DNA from: Planctomycetota bacterium
GTDB lineage: Bacteria > Planctomycetota > SZUA-567 > H5-PLA8
DNA length: 64,000 nucleotides
Direction of reading: 5' to 3'
Assembly: GCA_015075375.1 (NCBI GenBank)
Contig: JABTUM010000001.1
Location: 1,235,201 to 1,299,200 of the forward strand
Shown here: positions 17,190 to 26,816 of the stretch, one piece after another
Layout: each line of letters starts with the position of its first letter
How positions within the stretch are numbered: the stretch's first letter is position 1
Made by a program: the position numbers and the translations under genes
The notes under the pieces: model-generated
What the model was told of the DNA's origin: nothing
The model's database searches: none
Seen by the model: the letters and a program-made list of their open reading frames with translations, nothing else

Positions 17190-18029
17190 ATGGCGCGGAT
17201 CGAAAGCATCAACCCGTTCAGCGAACTGGCCGGGACGGTGGCGGTCGTCACGGGCGCCTACGGCGTGCTGGGCAAGTCGGCTTGCCTGGCCCTGGCACGC
17301 GCGGGCGTGAAGGTCGGAGTGCTCGGGCGCAAGCGCGAGAAGCTCGACGAGGTCGTGGCGGAAATCGCCGCCGGCGAAGGAGAAGCCCTGGCGCTGCCAT
17401 GCGACGTCCTGAACCGCGCGGAACTGGAGGCCAGCCTCGCGGCGATCACGGCCCAGTTCGGCCACGTGGACCACTTGCTCAACTACGCCGGCGGAAACCG
17501 CCCCGACGCCACGGCGCTGCCGCCCGAACGCCAGTTCTTCGACCTGCCCAAAGAGGGCCTGCAGTTCGCCACCGACCTGAACATCATGGGCACCTACCTG
17601 CCCTGCCAAGTCTTCGGGAAGCACATGGCCGACCGCAAACGCGGAAACATCCTGAACATCTCCAGCATGGCCGCTTACAAGCCGCTCACGAGGGTCGTCG
17701 CCTACAGCGCGGCCAAGGCGGCGATCACGAACTTTACGCAGTGGCTTTCGGTGCACATGGCCCAGGAATACGGTCCCGCGATCCGCGTCAACGCGCTCGC
17801 TCCGGGCTTCTTCCTGACCGAACAGAACCGTTTCCTGCTCACCGAGGAAAAGACAGGACAGCCCACGGCGCGCGGGAAGACCATCTTGGCGCATACGCCA
17901 CAGGGGCGCTTCGGCGAGCCTACGGACCTCGACGCGGCCATGCTTTTCCTGCTCAGCCCCGCCGCGCGCTTCGTCACCGGCGTGGTGCTCCCGGTGGACG
18001 GCGGCTTCTCGGCATTCGGAGGGGTGTAG
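17190..18029 (+). CDS. SDR-family D-mannonate/D-fructuronate oxidoreductase
   Basis: A 279-residue classical short-chain dehydrogenase. The nucleotide-binding motif is TGAYGVLGK, followed by LNYAGGN, the active-site Tyr172 and Lys176 in YSAAKAA, and VNALAPGFFLTEQNRFLLT, a stretch typical of the SDR-type UxuB proteins (as in Bacillus YjmF) that reduce D-fructuronate to D-mannonate with NADH. This fits the divergent uxaE gene, whose product is fructuronate. The next gene starts one base after its stop. Gluconate 5-dehydrogenase-like activity is the main alternative. UxuA and the KDG enzymes that complete the route are not in the window. Confidence 0.8.
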   Translation: MARIESINPFSELAGTVAVVTGAYGVLGKSACLALARAGVKVGVLGRKREKLDEVVAEIAAGEGEALALPCDVLNRAELEASLAAITAQFGHVDHLLNYAGGNRPDATALPPERQFFDLPKEGLQFATDLNIMGTYLPCQVFGKHMADRKRGNILNISSMAAYKPLTRVVAYSAAKAAITNFTQWLSVHMAQEYGPAIRVNALAPGFFLTEQNRFLLTEEKTGQPTARGKTILAHTPQGRFGEPTDLDAAMLFLLSPAARFVTGVVLPVDGGFSAFGGV

Positions 18030-18030
18030 C

Positions 18031-19274
<1,244 letters not shown>

Positions 19275-19278
<4 letters not shown>

Positions 19279-20066
19279 CCGCTTCGAACTGGAACCCCGC
19301 TCAATACGAGCGCTTCAAAGCCGAGCGCGAGCAGCCGTTTCACGATTTGGCGGCACTCGTGCGCCAGGACAGGCCGATCCGCCGCGCCGTGGATCTGGGC
19401 TGCGGTACGGGCGAACTGACCCGCCGCTTGCACGAGTCGCTCGGCTGCACCGAAACGACCGGCGTGGACCTCTCGGATACCATGCTGGCGCGCGCCGCCG
19501 CATTCGTGCGCCAAGGCCTGCGGTTCGAGCGAAGTTCCATCGAGGCCTTCGCGGCGCAAGCGCCGCAGGGCGCGTACGATCTCGTCTTCAGCAACGCCGC
19601 GCTGCATTGGCTCGACGACCACCCGGCCCTATTCGCGAAGCTCGTCCGCTTGCTGGCCCCCGGCGGGCAACTGGCCGTGCAGATGCCCGCCATGCACGCA
19701 TTCGCCACGCATACCCTGGCCGCCGCGCTGGCGCGTGAAGCCCCCTTCGCGGCGGCGTTGCACGGTTACACCGGGCAGTCGCCCGTGTTGGCGCCCGAAG
19801 CGTACGCGCGGCTGCTCTATGAACTGGGTTTGCGCGAAGCTTCCGTGCGGTTGCAGGTCTACGGCCATGAATTGCCGGATCGCGCGGCGGTACTGGAATG
19901 GGTCAAAGGCACGACGCTGACGGGCTACGCGGAACGGCTCGCCCCAGACCTCTTCGAACGCTTCCTGAAAGTCTACGCCGAGCGGCTGCTCGCGGCCTTG
20001 CCCGACGAACGACCGTTCTTCTTCCCGTTTAAACGCATCCTGCTGGCCGCGCGCAAACAGGCTTGA
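19275..20066 (+). CDS. Trans-aconitate 2-methyltransferase-like protein
   Basis: A 263-residue cytoplasmic class I SAM-dependent methyltransferase. It shows motif I VDLGCGTGELTRRL, the acidic ribose-binding residue in TTGVDLSDTML, and FSNAALHWLDDHPALF with RLLAPGGQLAVQMP, which match the trans-aconitate methyltransferase (Tam) family closely, including the Trp-rich C-terminal half. Tam removes the aconitase inhibitor trans-aconitate by esterification. The GTG start overlaps the LarA stop by three bases (GTGA), so translation is coupled. Whether the real substrate is trans-aconitate or a sugar acid related to the upstream genes cannot be told from sequence. Confidence 0.75.
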
Positions 20067-20082
20067 ACGCCTGCCTGGGCAT

Positions 20083-20116
20083 AAAAAACGGGCAGCCGCT
20101 GTAAACGGCTGCCCGT
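20083..20116 (-). terminator. Rho-independent terminator of the desaturase gene
   Basis: A perfect 11-base-pair stem (ACGGGCAGCCG at 20088-20098 with 20106-20116) closes a seven-base loop. On the minus strand it is followed by a T-run (20083-20088). It ends the desaturase transcript; on the plus strand there is no T-run, so it is a weaker stop for the methyltransferase operon. Confidence 0.85.
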
Positions 20117-20137
20117 CGAGGATTGCCCGATGCCGCG

Positions 20138-21211
20138 TTACTTCTTGGCGGCGGATTCGATCTGATTGCGCTGCATGACGTGCGCGGGAACCGGGCGCAG
20201 GTCCCAAACGAGCCCGATCTTCGACATCATCCAAAGGCCGTAGTAGGTCAGGTCCACTTCCCACCAGCGGAAGCCGTTGCGCGCCGAACCGGGGAAATGG
20301 TGGTGGTTGTTATGCCAGCCTTCGCCCAGCGTTATCAGTGCCAGGAAAAAATTGTTGCGGCTGGTGTCGGTCGTGTCGTACACGCGCGAGCCCCAGGTAT
20401 GGGCCAGCGAGTTGATCGTGAAGGTGCCGTGCCAGAGCGCGACGGTGGAGATCAGACCCCAGACGATCATCTGCATGCCGGTGGCGCCCAAGCTGGGCGC
20501 GTAATGCTCCATCAGATACCCCGCGAAGAAGACCGCGAAGAGGAGCAGCATCGGAACCACCTTGTCGTACTTGTCGAGCAGGCGCAGTTCGGGGTAGCTG
20601 TTCAGGTCGCTCATCAGCTCGTGCTTCGTCGGCCAGTTACGCGGCTCGAAGATCCAGCCCACGTGGCTGTAAAGGAAGCTGCGGCGCACAGGCGAGTGAA
20701 CGTCTTCAGGTTCGTCGGAGTGGCGGTGGTGATGGCGGTGATGCGCGGCCCACCAGAGCGGCCCACGCTGCACGGCGCTGTTACCGGCCACGGCAAAGAG
20801 GAACTGCATCACGCGGGACGTATGGAAAGACTTGTGCGAGAAATAGCGGTGGTAGAAGCCGGTGATCGCAAACATCCGCGCCACGTACATGCCGACCGCC
20901 ATGGCCACGGCCGGCCAGCTCCAGCCCACCCAGAACACCGCCAAGCAGCCCAAATGCAGCAGAATGAAAGGAACCGCATGGAAAAACGCGCGCTTGGGTT
21001 CCGAAACGGACACCATCACTTCGGGTTTGGGCGTCTGCACGGAATGCGAGGGGGGAGCCTCGGGGGGGGTCAAGGTTGCCGTATTCAGGGGAGCATCTCC
21101 GGTAGCTGGGCCCCCAAAGGGGCCGTAGTCCACGTTGCCGAGTCCAAGCGCTTCCGCCCGCTCCACGAGCGTCAGCGATCGGGATTCAGCTTCCGGACTC
21201 GAATCGGTCAA
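20138..21211 (-). CDS. Acyl-CoA (delta-9 type) fatty acid desaturase
   Basis: A 357-residue integral-membrane di-iron desaturase. The three histidine boxes are present: HRYFSH, the HHRHHH region (RGPLWWAAHHRHHH) and HNNHHHF. The hydrophobic segments flanking them match the stearoyl-CoA desaturase family, which introduces a cis double bond into saturated acyl chains to tune membrane fluidity. Residues 1-70 are an unusual hydrophilic Pro/Ser-rich extension before the first helix (FFHAVPFILLHLGCLAVFWV). A start nearer residue 66 (MVSVSEPKRAFF) cannot be excluded. It is transcribed alone, with its own terminator and a 327-base upstream region. Confidence 0.88.
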   Translation of the reverse strand: MTDSSPEAESRSLTLVERAEALGLGNVDYGPFGGPATGDAPLNTATLTPPEAPPSHSVQTPKPEVMVSVSEPKRAFFHAVPFILLHLGCLAVFWVGWSWPAVAMAVGMYVARMFAITGFYHRYFSHKSFHTSRVMQFLFAVAGNSAVQRGPLWWAAHHRHHHRHSDEPEDVHSPVRRSFLYSHVGWIFEPRNWPTKHELMSDLNSYPELRLLDKYDKVVPMLLLFAVFFAGYLMEHYAPSLGATGMQMIVWGLISTVALWHGTFTINSLAHTWGSRVYDTTDTSRNNFFLALITLGEGWHNNHHHFPGSARNGFRWWEVDLTYYGLWMMSKIGLVWDLRPVPAHVMQRNQIESAAKK

Positions 21212-21538
21212 CTCACCGACCCGCTCCTGGCGCTCCCGATAGACTCATTTGAGGTCGAATGTTTTACACCATCTCCAGGCCGATTGCCCGCACCATGTTG
21301 GACTTACAGCGGAAATCTTTGCTTCCGCCACCGAGGTCCCCTAACACCCGGATAGCAGGCCACCTTCTATACAGGGCCGTGGATTAAGTACAAGTCCACA
21401 CCGGCCATTCAGCACCCTAATGAAGACCTTTCACATTAAAAGACGCCCACGTCCTTAATTATCCTCAATGCATCGAGGGATAAAGCTAAAAAATGTTTCG
21501 GCACCCAGGAAATTCACCGTAGCGGCGGGGAGGCGGAA
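21212..21538. other. Intergenic region between desaturase and phosphofructokinase genes
   Basis: These 327 bases carry no gene that I can support and are visibly more AT-rich than the flanks. They should contain the desaturase promoter. One inverted repeat is visible: GGCCGTGGA (21375-21383) pairs with TCCA and CGGCC (21395-21406), with a three-base bulge and an 11-base loop. It could form a hairpin in the 5' leader of the desaturase mRNA. No riboswitch class was recognised. Confidence 0.4.
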
Positions 21539-22837
21539 TCACGGAGCAGGCCGCAAGCCCACCGGAACGTACGGAGGGCACTTCTTCTCGGCAAAGATGG
21601 GCTTGAAGCGTGTGAAGCGCGGGCGACCGTCGACGAGCGGAACGCTGACCCAGTCCTGTCCCACCAGCGGGCGCGCGTAGGCCAGGAAATCGTCGGTGAC
21701 GTCGAACTTGGACTTCGCCAGCCACGCCTTGGGGAAGGTTCGTTCGCTGTTGGCGACCTCGTGCAGAGGCACCCCGGCGTAATGAACCCCGTAAATCGAA
21801 CCCCTCCGGCGCAAGATCGTGGCCATTTGACTGTGCTGCCCTTCCAGCGCCAGTTCGGCGGCCTTGACGCCAACGTGGTGGGCTTCCTCCAAATCCACCT
21901 GCGAGGCCAGAAAGATGCCTCCGCGCTGATCCGTTCCCGGAATCTGTCCGCGCGCGTGACCGGGCACGCAGAGGCCGTGGTCGTTCAGGTAATTGACCAG
22001 CACCTGAGCGACGGTGATGGGGCTGGCGCTGAACTCGACGTGTCCAAAGGCGTCCCTTTTGGCGCCCATCTGGACTTCGGGAAGGTGGAAGCCCTCACCA
22101 ATTACGACGATTGCGCGGCCGCGTTGGGCGAGCGTCTCGTTGACCTGCGCATGGATGGCTTCCAGCGACAGACCGGCCTCGGCCAAGACCAGCAGCAGCG
22201 GCCATTCGCGTTGCGGATCGGCCAACCGCGCCGCAGCGGGGATAAAACCGATCTTGCGCCCCATCGTCTGCACCACCAGGACCGGATCGGAAGTGCACGA
22301 ACCCGCGTTTTCTTCGTTGGCCACGGCGATCGCGTTGAGCCAGTAGCGCGCCACGCTGCCGTATCCGGGCGTATGGTCGATCAGCTTGAACTCGCTGTCG
22401 CCGACGTCGTTGTCGATGGTTTTGGGGATGCCCAAGGCGGCGAGTTCCAGGCCCTTCTCGCGCGCCAGGTTGCTGATCTTGTTGGCGGTGTCCATCGAAT
22501 CGTTGCCGCCGATGTAAAAGAAGTATCCCACCTCGTGGCGCCGGAAGACTTCGATGACGCGCTCGAAGTCCTCCTGCTGGCTGTGCTTCAGTTTGTAGCG
22601 GCAGGTGCCGATGGCTCCGGCGGCCGGCGTGACCCGCAACAGCGCGATCTCTTCGGCGCTCTGCGCGGACAGATCGAGCAGTTCTTCTTTCAGCACCCCT
22701 TCGATGCCGTGCCACCCGCCGTACACGCGCCCAAAGCGCTCGCGGTTGCGCAAACAGGTGTCCAACACGCCTCGAAGCGAATTGTTGATGACGGGCGAGG
22801 GTCCGCCGGATTGAGCCACGACGACGTTACGCGGCAT
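21539..22837 (-). CDS. pfp: Diphosphate-dependent 6-phosphofructokinase
   Basis: A 432-residue phosphofructokinase of group A. It begins with the nucleotide/PPi loop AQSGGPSPVINNS. The motif GGNDSMDT places Asp113 where ATP-dependent enzymes have glycine, and PKTIDND has Lys139 where ATP enzymes have glycine. Both changes mark use of pyrophosphate rather than ATP. The enzyme reversibly phosphorylates fructose 6-phosphate in glycolysis. A soluble pyrophosphatase gene lies 3 kb away, so PPi would be both an energy donor and a hydrolysed by-product. It is divergent from the RlmJ-like gene, with 133 bases between the starts. Confidence 0.9.
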   Translation of the reverse strand: MPRNVVVAQSGGPSPVINNSLRGVLDTCLRNRERFGRVYGGWHGIEGVLKEELLDLSAQSAEEIALLRVTPAAGAIGTCRYKLKHSQQEDFERVIEVFRRHEVGYFFYIGGNDSMDTANKISNLAREKGLELAALGIPKTIDNDVGDSEFKLIDHTPGYGSVARYWLNAIAVANEENAGSCTSDPVLVVQTMGRKIGFIPAAARLADPQREWPLLLVLAEAGLSLEAIHAQVNETLAQRGRAIVVIGEGFHLPEVQMGAKRDAFGHVEFSASPITVAQVLVNYLNDHGLCVPGHARGQIPGTDQRGGIFLASQVDLEEAHHVGVKAAELALEGQHSQMATILRRRGSIYGVHYAGVPLHEVANSERTFPKAWLAKSKFDVTDDFLAYARPLVGQDWVSVPLVDGRPRFTRFKPIFAEKKCPPYVPVGLRPAP

Positions 22838-22970
22838 CCGACTTTCTCCCGAGGTGGCGGTTTACGGCATGAATCGACCGAGCCGAGTATAGTGGCCCTC
22901 GCATCCGGGGGTCAAGACGCCGCCGCATGAACGTGTCCCGCAACTCGTTCCAGCTTGATGGAAGCATTCC

Positions 22971-23828
22971 ATGAACGAAAGCGCCGATCCCGATCGAATT
23001 CGCGCCTGGCGCTGGCGCGTCGCCGCGGAGGCCGCCAACGCGGAACTCCACCTGCGATACGAACCCGGCAACTGGGGAGACGTCCTGAAGGGAACCTGGG
23101 CCGTCCGCGTGGCTCGCGCGCTGCCCGCTTCGGCCGCTGCCGTCCGCTATCTCGATCCGTACGCCGGTGCGCCGACTTATCCACTCGTGCCCGCGTCCCG
23201 CGCGCGCCTGAATCGGCTCGCCGAGATTCCTGAGCAGCCCTTTGCCAGCGCGCAATCCGGCTTCGCCGGACGCGACCGCTTGGGCTCCACCGCCGCGTTG
23301 CTTCTGGAGGTCTGGCACGCACAAGGCTTGCGGGTGGACGCGCACGTCTTCGACGCCGAGGCTGCGCACCGCCAAGCCTGGGGCGGTATGGATGGCCTTA
23401 GCGTCCTGAACGTGCCTAGCGGCGAAGCCGCCTTGGAACTCGAACGCCATGCCGCCTCGCCGGCCGATCTGATCCTGGTGGATCCTTACGATTGCTTCGA
23501 CCACTGGGGCGCGTGGCTCCCGGCGCTCAAGCGCGCCGCGCGGCGCTCGACCGTGCTCGTCTATCTGTACAACAAAGCTCCGCGCGGAACGGGCTACGCC
23601 GACCAGTACCGGCGCTTGCGCGGCGCGCTGGAACGCTGGTCCGCCGACGGACCGCTGCTCCTAGGCCGACTGGCCGCCGATGCCGTGGAACCGCGCGCCT
23701 ATCATGAAGTGCTGCTGGCCGGACCGGGGGCGAGGGACGCGGTGCTTGCAGGCGCTTTGCGTTCGGATTCGGAGGCGCTGGCGCGCCTGCTGGGGCATGC
23801 AGATGCGTTCAAGGCGCTGAGCGGTTAA
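22971..23828 (+). CDS. RlmJ-like methyltransferase-fold protein
   Basis: A 285-residue protein with three motifs of the RlmJ (23S rRNA A2030 N6-methyltransferase) family in altered form: EPGNWGDVLKG (31-41; RlmJ has GNHADVLKH), YLDPYAGAPTY (60-70; RlmJ LDTHAGAG) and VDPYDCFDHW (170-179; RlmJ DPPY). The order and spacing support a common fold. The replacement of DPPY by DPYD at the adenine-N6 active site makes a normal N6-methyltransferase activity uncertain. Its stop codon shares the palindromic TTAA with the stop of the convergent BNR gene. Function remains open. Confidence 0.6.
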   Translation: MNESADPDRIRAWRWRVAAEAANAELHLRYEPGNWGDVLKGTWAVRVARALPASAAAVRYLDPYAGAPTYPLVPASRARLNRLAEIPEQPFASAQSGFAGRDRLGSTAALLLEVWHAQGLRVDAHVFDAEAAHRQAWGGMDGLSVLNVPSGEAALELERHAASPADLILVDPYDCFDHWGAWLPALKRAARRSTVLVYLYNKAPRGTGYADQYRRLRGALERWSADGPLLLGRLAADAVEPRAYHEVLLAGPGARDAVLAGALRSDSEALARLLGHADAFKALSG

Positions 23829-24910
23829 CCCTCCGCGAAACGAACCGAATACACCGGCGGAAAGTTGTTCCCCAAACAGGCCCACGAATCGCCGCGGTCG
23901 GCGGAGAAGTACACGTTCCCCGTCGTCGTGCCGAATGCAACGAGATCGCCGCGCACATCCAGCGCATGGCGGAAGGTCACGTCGTAGGCGTGGGCCTGCG
24001 GGAGCCCCTTGCGCAGGGCCTGCCAGGTCTTGCCTCCGTCGGTGGTGCGGCTGACGCAGAGCGCGCCGGCCACGGCCACGCGCGTCTCGTCCTTGATCGC
24101 GGGCACGACCCAAGCGGTATTCGGATCCTGCGCATCGGCGGCGATGGCGAAGCCGAAATCGGCCGGCGCGTCGGGCTGCGAAATCTTCGTCCAGTTCTGC
24201 GCCCCGTCGGCCGAACGGTAGATTCCGCAGTGGTTCTGCTGCCACAACACATCCGGTTGGGCCGCGCAGGCGGCGACATAGTGCGGGTCCTGGCCCACTT
24301 CGGCGGCCGGATCGGGCAGGAAGTCGGCGCGGCAGCCCCTATTGCGCGGCGCCCACGACGTGCCGCCATCGGTGGATTCGAAGACACCGGCGCAACTGAT
24401 GCCCACCAGGATCCGGTTCGGATTGCGCGAATCGAGGATCACCGAGTGGATGCCCGGCTGATCGCGCCCGCCGCCGAACCACTGTTTCGGACGGCTGGGA
24501 TGATCCCACAAGCCGCGGTTGAGCGCCCAGGTTTCGCCGCCGTCGTCGCTGACGAAAAGCCCGCCCGGATCGGTGCCCGCGTACAACCGCTGGGGTTGGC
24601 TGGGTAGCCCCGGCGCGAGGAACCACAGGTATCGCAGCGCCGCAGGTTCGCCATCGCCGCGCTTCTCGCCTTCCGGATACTTAGGCGGCGCGACTTCTTC
24701 CCACGTCTCGCCGCCGTTCTTCGAACGCTGCAGCTTCGCGCCCCAATGGCCGTGGTCGAGACACGCCCAGAGGGTTCCGCTGCGCGGATCCTGGCAAGCG
24801 TAAGGCACGCCCGCGCCGAGATGCGCCGTGCGCACGGGCAGGAAGCCCGCACCCTCGCGCTTCAGGATCAGCGTTGCTTTTCGAGTGCCCAGAAGCAGCA
24901 GCGTCGCCAT
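23825..24910 (-). CDS. BNR/Asp-box repeat (sialidase-like beta-propeller) protein
   Basis: A 361-residue protein made of BNR repeats. Asp-boxes of the form S-x-D-x-G-x-T-W occur at least five times: RSKNGGETW, VSDDGGETW, ESTDGGTSW, RSADGAQNW, RTTDGGKTW and FSADRGDSW. It has no signal peptide, so it is probably cytoplasmic, unlike secreted sialidases. The catalytic Arg triad of sialidases was not identified, so glycosidase activity should not be assumed. It is the last gene of the YjbQ/MoaD group. BNR-repeat and MoaD/ThiS-like genes occur side by side in many bacterial genomes, which hints at a shared but unknown role. Confidence 0.75.
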   Translation of the reverse strand: MATLLLLGTRKATLILKREGAGFLPVRTAHLGAGVPYACQDPRSGTLWACLDHGHWGAKLQRSKNGGETWEEVAPPKYPEGEKRGDGEPAALRYLWFLAPGLPSQPQRLYAGTDPGGLFVSDDGGETWALNRGLWDHPSRPKQWFGGGRDQPGIHSVILDSRNPNRILVGISCAGVFESTDGGTSWAPRNRGCRADFLPDPAAEVGQDPHYVAACAAQPDVLWQQNHCGIYRSADGAQNWTKISQPDAPADFGFAIAADAQDPNTAWVVPAIKDETRVAVAGALCVSRTTDGGKTWQALRKGLPQAHAYDVTFRHALDVRGDLVAFGTTTGNVYFSADRGDSWACLGNNFPPVYSVRFAEG

Positions 24911-24938
24911 ACGCGTATCCTTAGTAAGCGGTTTGCGC

Positions 24939-25217
24939 TCACCCGCCCGAAAGTGCCTGCATCACGTGGACCGTCGAACCGGCCGAAAGCGTATCCCCGA
25001 GCGTTTTGCGGTCCAGCACCGCCTCGTCGTCGATAAAGAGGTTTACGTGCTGGCGCAACGCCCCGGCATCGTCCACGAGGTATCCGGCGAGCCCCGGAAA
25101 GCGCGCGTCGAGCGCCGCAACCATTTCCTTCGCGCTGGCGGCTTGTAGGTCGAACGGGCCTTCCGCCAGCGCGGGAAAGAAGCGCCACAAGTTTCGAGTA
25201 ACGTGCACGCGGGGCAT
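24939..25217 (-). CDS. MoaD/ThiS-family small carrier-like protein
   Basis: A 92-residue protein with a beta-grasp pattern: MPRVHVTRNLWRFFPAL at the start, FDLQAASAKEMVAALDARFP, then a NLFIDDEAV strand and a C-terminus of STVHVMQALSGG. The terminal Gly-Gly is the residue pair that MoaD and ThiS use to carry sulfur as thiocarboxylate after adenylation. No MoaE, MoeB or ThiF partner is present here. An ATG at 25226 overlaps the YjbQ stop (TAATG); the downstream ATG at 25217 is preferred because GGGGAG then sits about 11 bases upstream. It is co-transcribed between YjbQ and the BNR protein. Confidence 0.75.
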   Translation of the reverse strand: MPRVHVTRNLWRFFPALAEGPFDLQAASAKEMVAALDARFPGLAGYLVDDAGALRQHVNLFIDDEAVLDRKTLGDTLSAGSTVHVMQALSGG

Positions 25218-25225
25218 GGCGAACA

Positions 25226-25645
25226 TTACTCCCCGATGATCTTGATCAGCACCCGCTTGGGCCGGCGGCCGTCGAACTCGCCGTAGAAAATCTGCTCCCA
25301 CGGTCCGAAGTCCAGTTCGCCGTGCGTGATCGCCACCACCACTTCGCGGCCCATCACCTGGCGCTTGAGATGCGCGTCGGCGTTATCCTCGCCGGTGCGG
25401 TTGTGCAGGTACTGGCTTACCGGTTCGTGCGGCGCGAGTTGCTCCAGCCAGCGGTCGTAGTCCTGATGCAGACCGCCTTCGTCGTCGTTGATGAAGACGC
25501 TGGCGGTGATATGCATCGCGTTGACGAGACAGAGCCCCTCGCGCACACCGCTTTCGCGAATGGCTTCCTGAACCTGCGGCGTGATGTTCACGAACGCGCG
25601 CCGCGCGGGGATTTGAAAAGCCAACTCGCGGCGGTAGGTCTTCAT
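25226..25645 (-). CDS. yjbQ: YjbQ-family protein (secondary thiamine-phosphate synthase type)
   Basis: A 139-residue member of the YjbQ (UPF0047) family. The sequence shows [56 protein letters not shown] in shorter conserved blocks, and a C-terminal [11 protein letters not shown] strand. Members have weak thiamine-phosphate synthase activity in E. coli, though the physiological role is not settled. The ATG overlaps the pyrophosphatase stop (ATGA), and its stop overlaps the possible start of the MoaD-like gene, so the three are translationally coupled. Confidence 0.88.
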   Translation of the reverse strand: MKTYRRELAFQIPARRAFVNITPQVQEAIRESGVREGLCLVNAMHITASVFINDDEGGLHQDYDRWLEQLAPHEPVSQYLHNRTGEDNADAHLKRQVMGREVVVAITHGELDFGPWEQIFYGEFDGRRPKRVLIKIIGE

Positions 25646-26187
25646 GACGTCGCTTTCTCCGGAAAGTGCTGCCGGTAACGCTCCACCGATTCGACGATGA
25701 TGCGCAGCGTCTCTTCGCGCGTCTGCAGGCGTCCCACCTCGGCAAGCTTCCCCTCGAGCTGCTTGTAGCTGTCGAAGAAGTGCATCATCTCGGTGACTAC
25801 ATGCGACGGAAGCTGCTGCAAGTCGGTGTACGCGCGGAACGCCGGATCGTGCACATGGACGCAGACGACTTTGTCGTCAAGGCCCTTCTCGTCGCGCATG
25901 CGAAAGCTCGCGATGGGCCGTGCGATCACGATCGTGCGCGGGTACACGGGCTCCTGGCCCAGGACCAGCACGTCCAGCGGATCGCCATCCTCCGCCAAGG
26001 TGCGCGGTATGAATCCGTAATTGGCCGGATAGTGCATCGAACTGTAAAGCACGCGGTCGACCATCAACAAACCGCTGTGCTTATCCAACTCGTACTTGTT
26101 CTTGCTTCCGCGCGGCACTTCGATCACCGCCGGAAAAGTCTCCATGTCCGAATCGGGCAAAGGAATGTCATGCCAAGGGTGCGCCAT
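25642..26187 (-). CDS. ppa: Inorganic pyrophosphatase
   Basis: A 181-residue family I soluble pyrophosphatase. The metal-binding signature [12 protein letters not shown] is present, with [14 protein letters not shown] at the N-terminus and [12 protein letters not shown] in between. It hydrolyses PPi from biosynthesis. In this genome it coexists with a PPi-dependent phosphofructokinase 3 kb away, so the two compete for one pool. The start at 26187 has GGAG 9 bases upstream; the reading frame extends upstream to 26244 but those residues do not fit the family. It is the first gene of a four-gene coupled run (ppa, yjbQ, MoaD-like, BNR). Confidence 0.93.
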   Translation of the reverse strand: MAHPWHDIPLPDSDMETFPAVIEVPRGSKNKYELDKHSGLLMVDRVLYSSMHYPANYGFIPRTLAEDGDPLDVLVLGQEPVYPRTIVIARPIASFRMRDEKGLDDKVVCVHVHDPAFRAYTDLQQLPSHVVTEMMHFFDSYKQLEGKLAEVGRLQTREETLRIIVESVERYRQHFPEKATS

Positions 26188-26253
26188 CGAGGTGCTCCGT
26201 GGTCTGCGAAGCATGCATTGTCGCGCAACGGATGCCGCTGTCAAAAGCCCCCT

Positions 26254-26757
26254 TCACGAGAGGCGCGGACCGTCGTCTTCGCAAGGCGGAGGCGGCGGGG
26301 CCTCCGGGGGTGGAGGGGGCGCCTCGAGTTGCCGGAAAAGCGCGAGCCGCTCGCTCTTGAAGGGCCCGAATCCGACCTTTTCGAAAAGGCCCAGGCTGCT
26401 CGTGATCGTGATCAGTTCGCGGATGCGGCGGCGCTTGGCGTACTTCACGCACGCCTCGATCAATTGCGTGGCAATCCCGCGCCCCTGGAACTCCGGCCGC
26501 ACCGAGAGGCTGCGAATCTCGGCCATGCGCCGCGAATAGATATCCAGCGCGCAGCAGCCGACGATCTGACCGTCCACTTCCGCAACGAAGAAATGGTTCA
26601 GCTTCGGCAACGGGCTCTGCACCAGCTTATTGGGAAACAACGCGATCAGGCCGCGAATGGCTTTCCATTCGCCTTCTTTGGCGGGACGCACCACCGACTT
26701 CGCCGGCCGTACGGGAGGCTCGGAAGCTGCCGGGGTGGGCGTATCGGACGCGCTCAT
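26254..26757 (-). CDS. GNAT N-acetyltransferase (single-domain N-acetylglutamate synthase type)
   Basis: A 167-residue GNAT enzyme. The acetyl-CoA loop is seen in SVRPEFQGRGIATQLIEACV, preceded by FFVAEVDGQIVGCCALDIY and followed by ITITSSLGLFEKVGF. This matches the short, kinase-free ArgA-type synthases that make N-acetylglutamate in many bacteria, as well as other small amino-acid acetyltransferases. Residues 1-25 and the last 25 are Pro-rich; the C-terminal tail has two runs of five prolines. There is no good ribosome-binding site, and it overlaps nothing. It lies between ppa and sixA on the same strand. Confidence 0.75.
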   Translation of the reverse strand: MSASDTPTPAASEPPVRPAKSVVRPAKEGEWKAIRGLIALFPNKLVQSPLPKLNHFFVAEVDGQIVGCCALDIYSRRMAEIRSLSVRPEFQGRGIATQLIEACVKYAKRRRIRELITITSSLGLFEKVGFGPFKSERLALFRQLEAPPPPPEAPPPPPCEDDGPRLS

Positions 26758-26816
26758 GGCTGCATTCACTATCCGAGAACGAGAGCCTTGCAACGCAAGA
26801 TGCGATGAAGCTTGCG

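Noticed and set aside
20106..20130. The hairpin at 20088-20116 as terminator of the methyltransferase operon on the plus strand
   Set aside because: No T-run follows on that strand; the T-run lies on the minus strand, after the desaturase gene.
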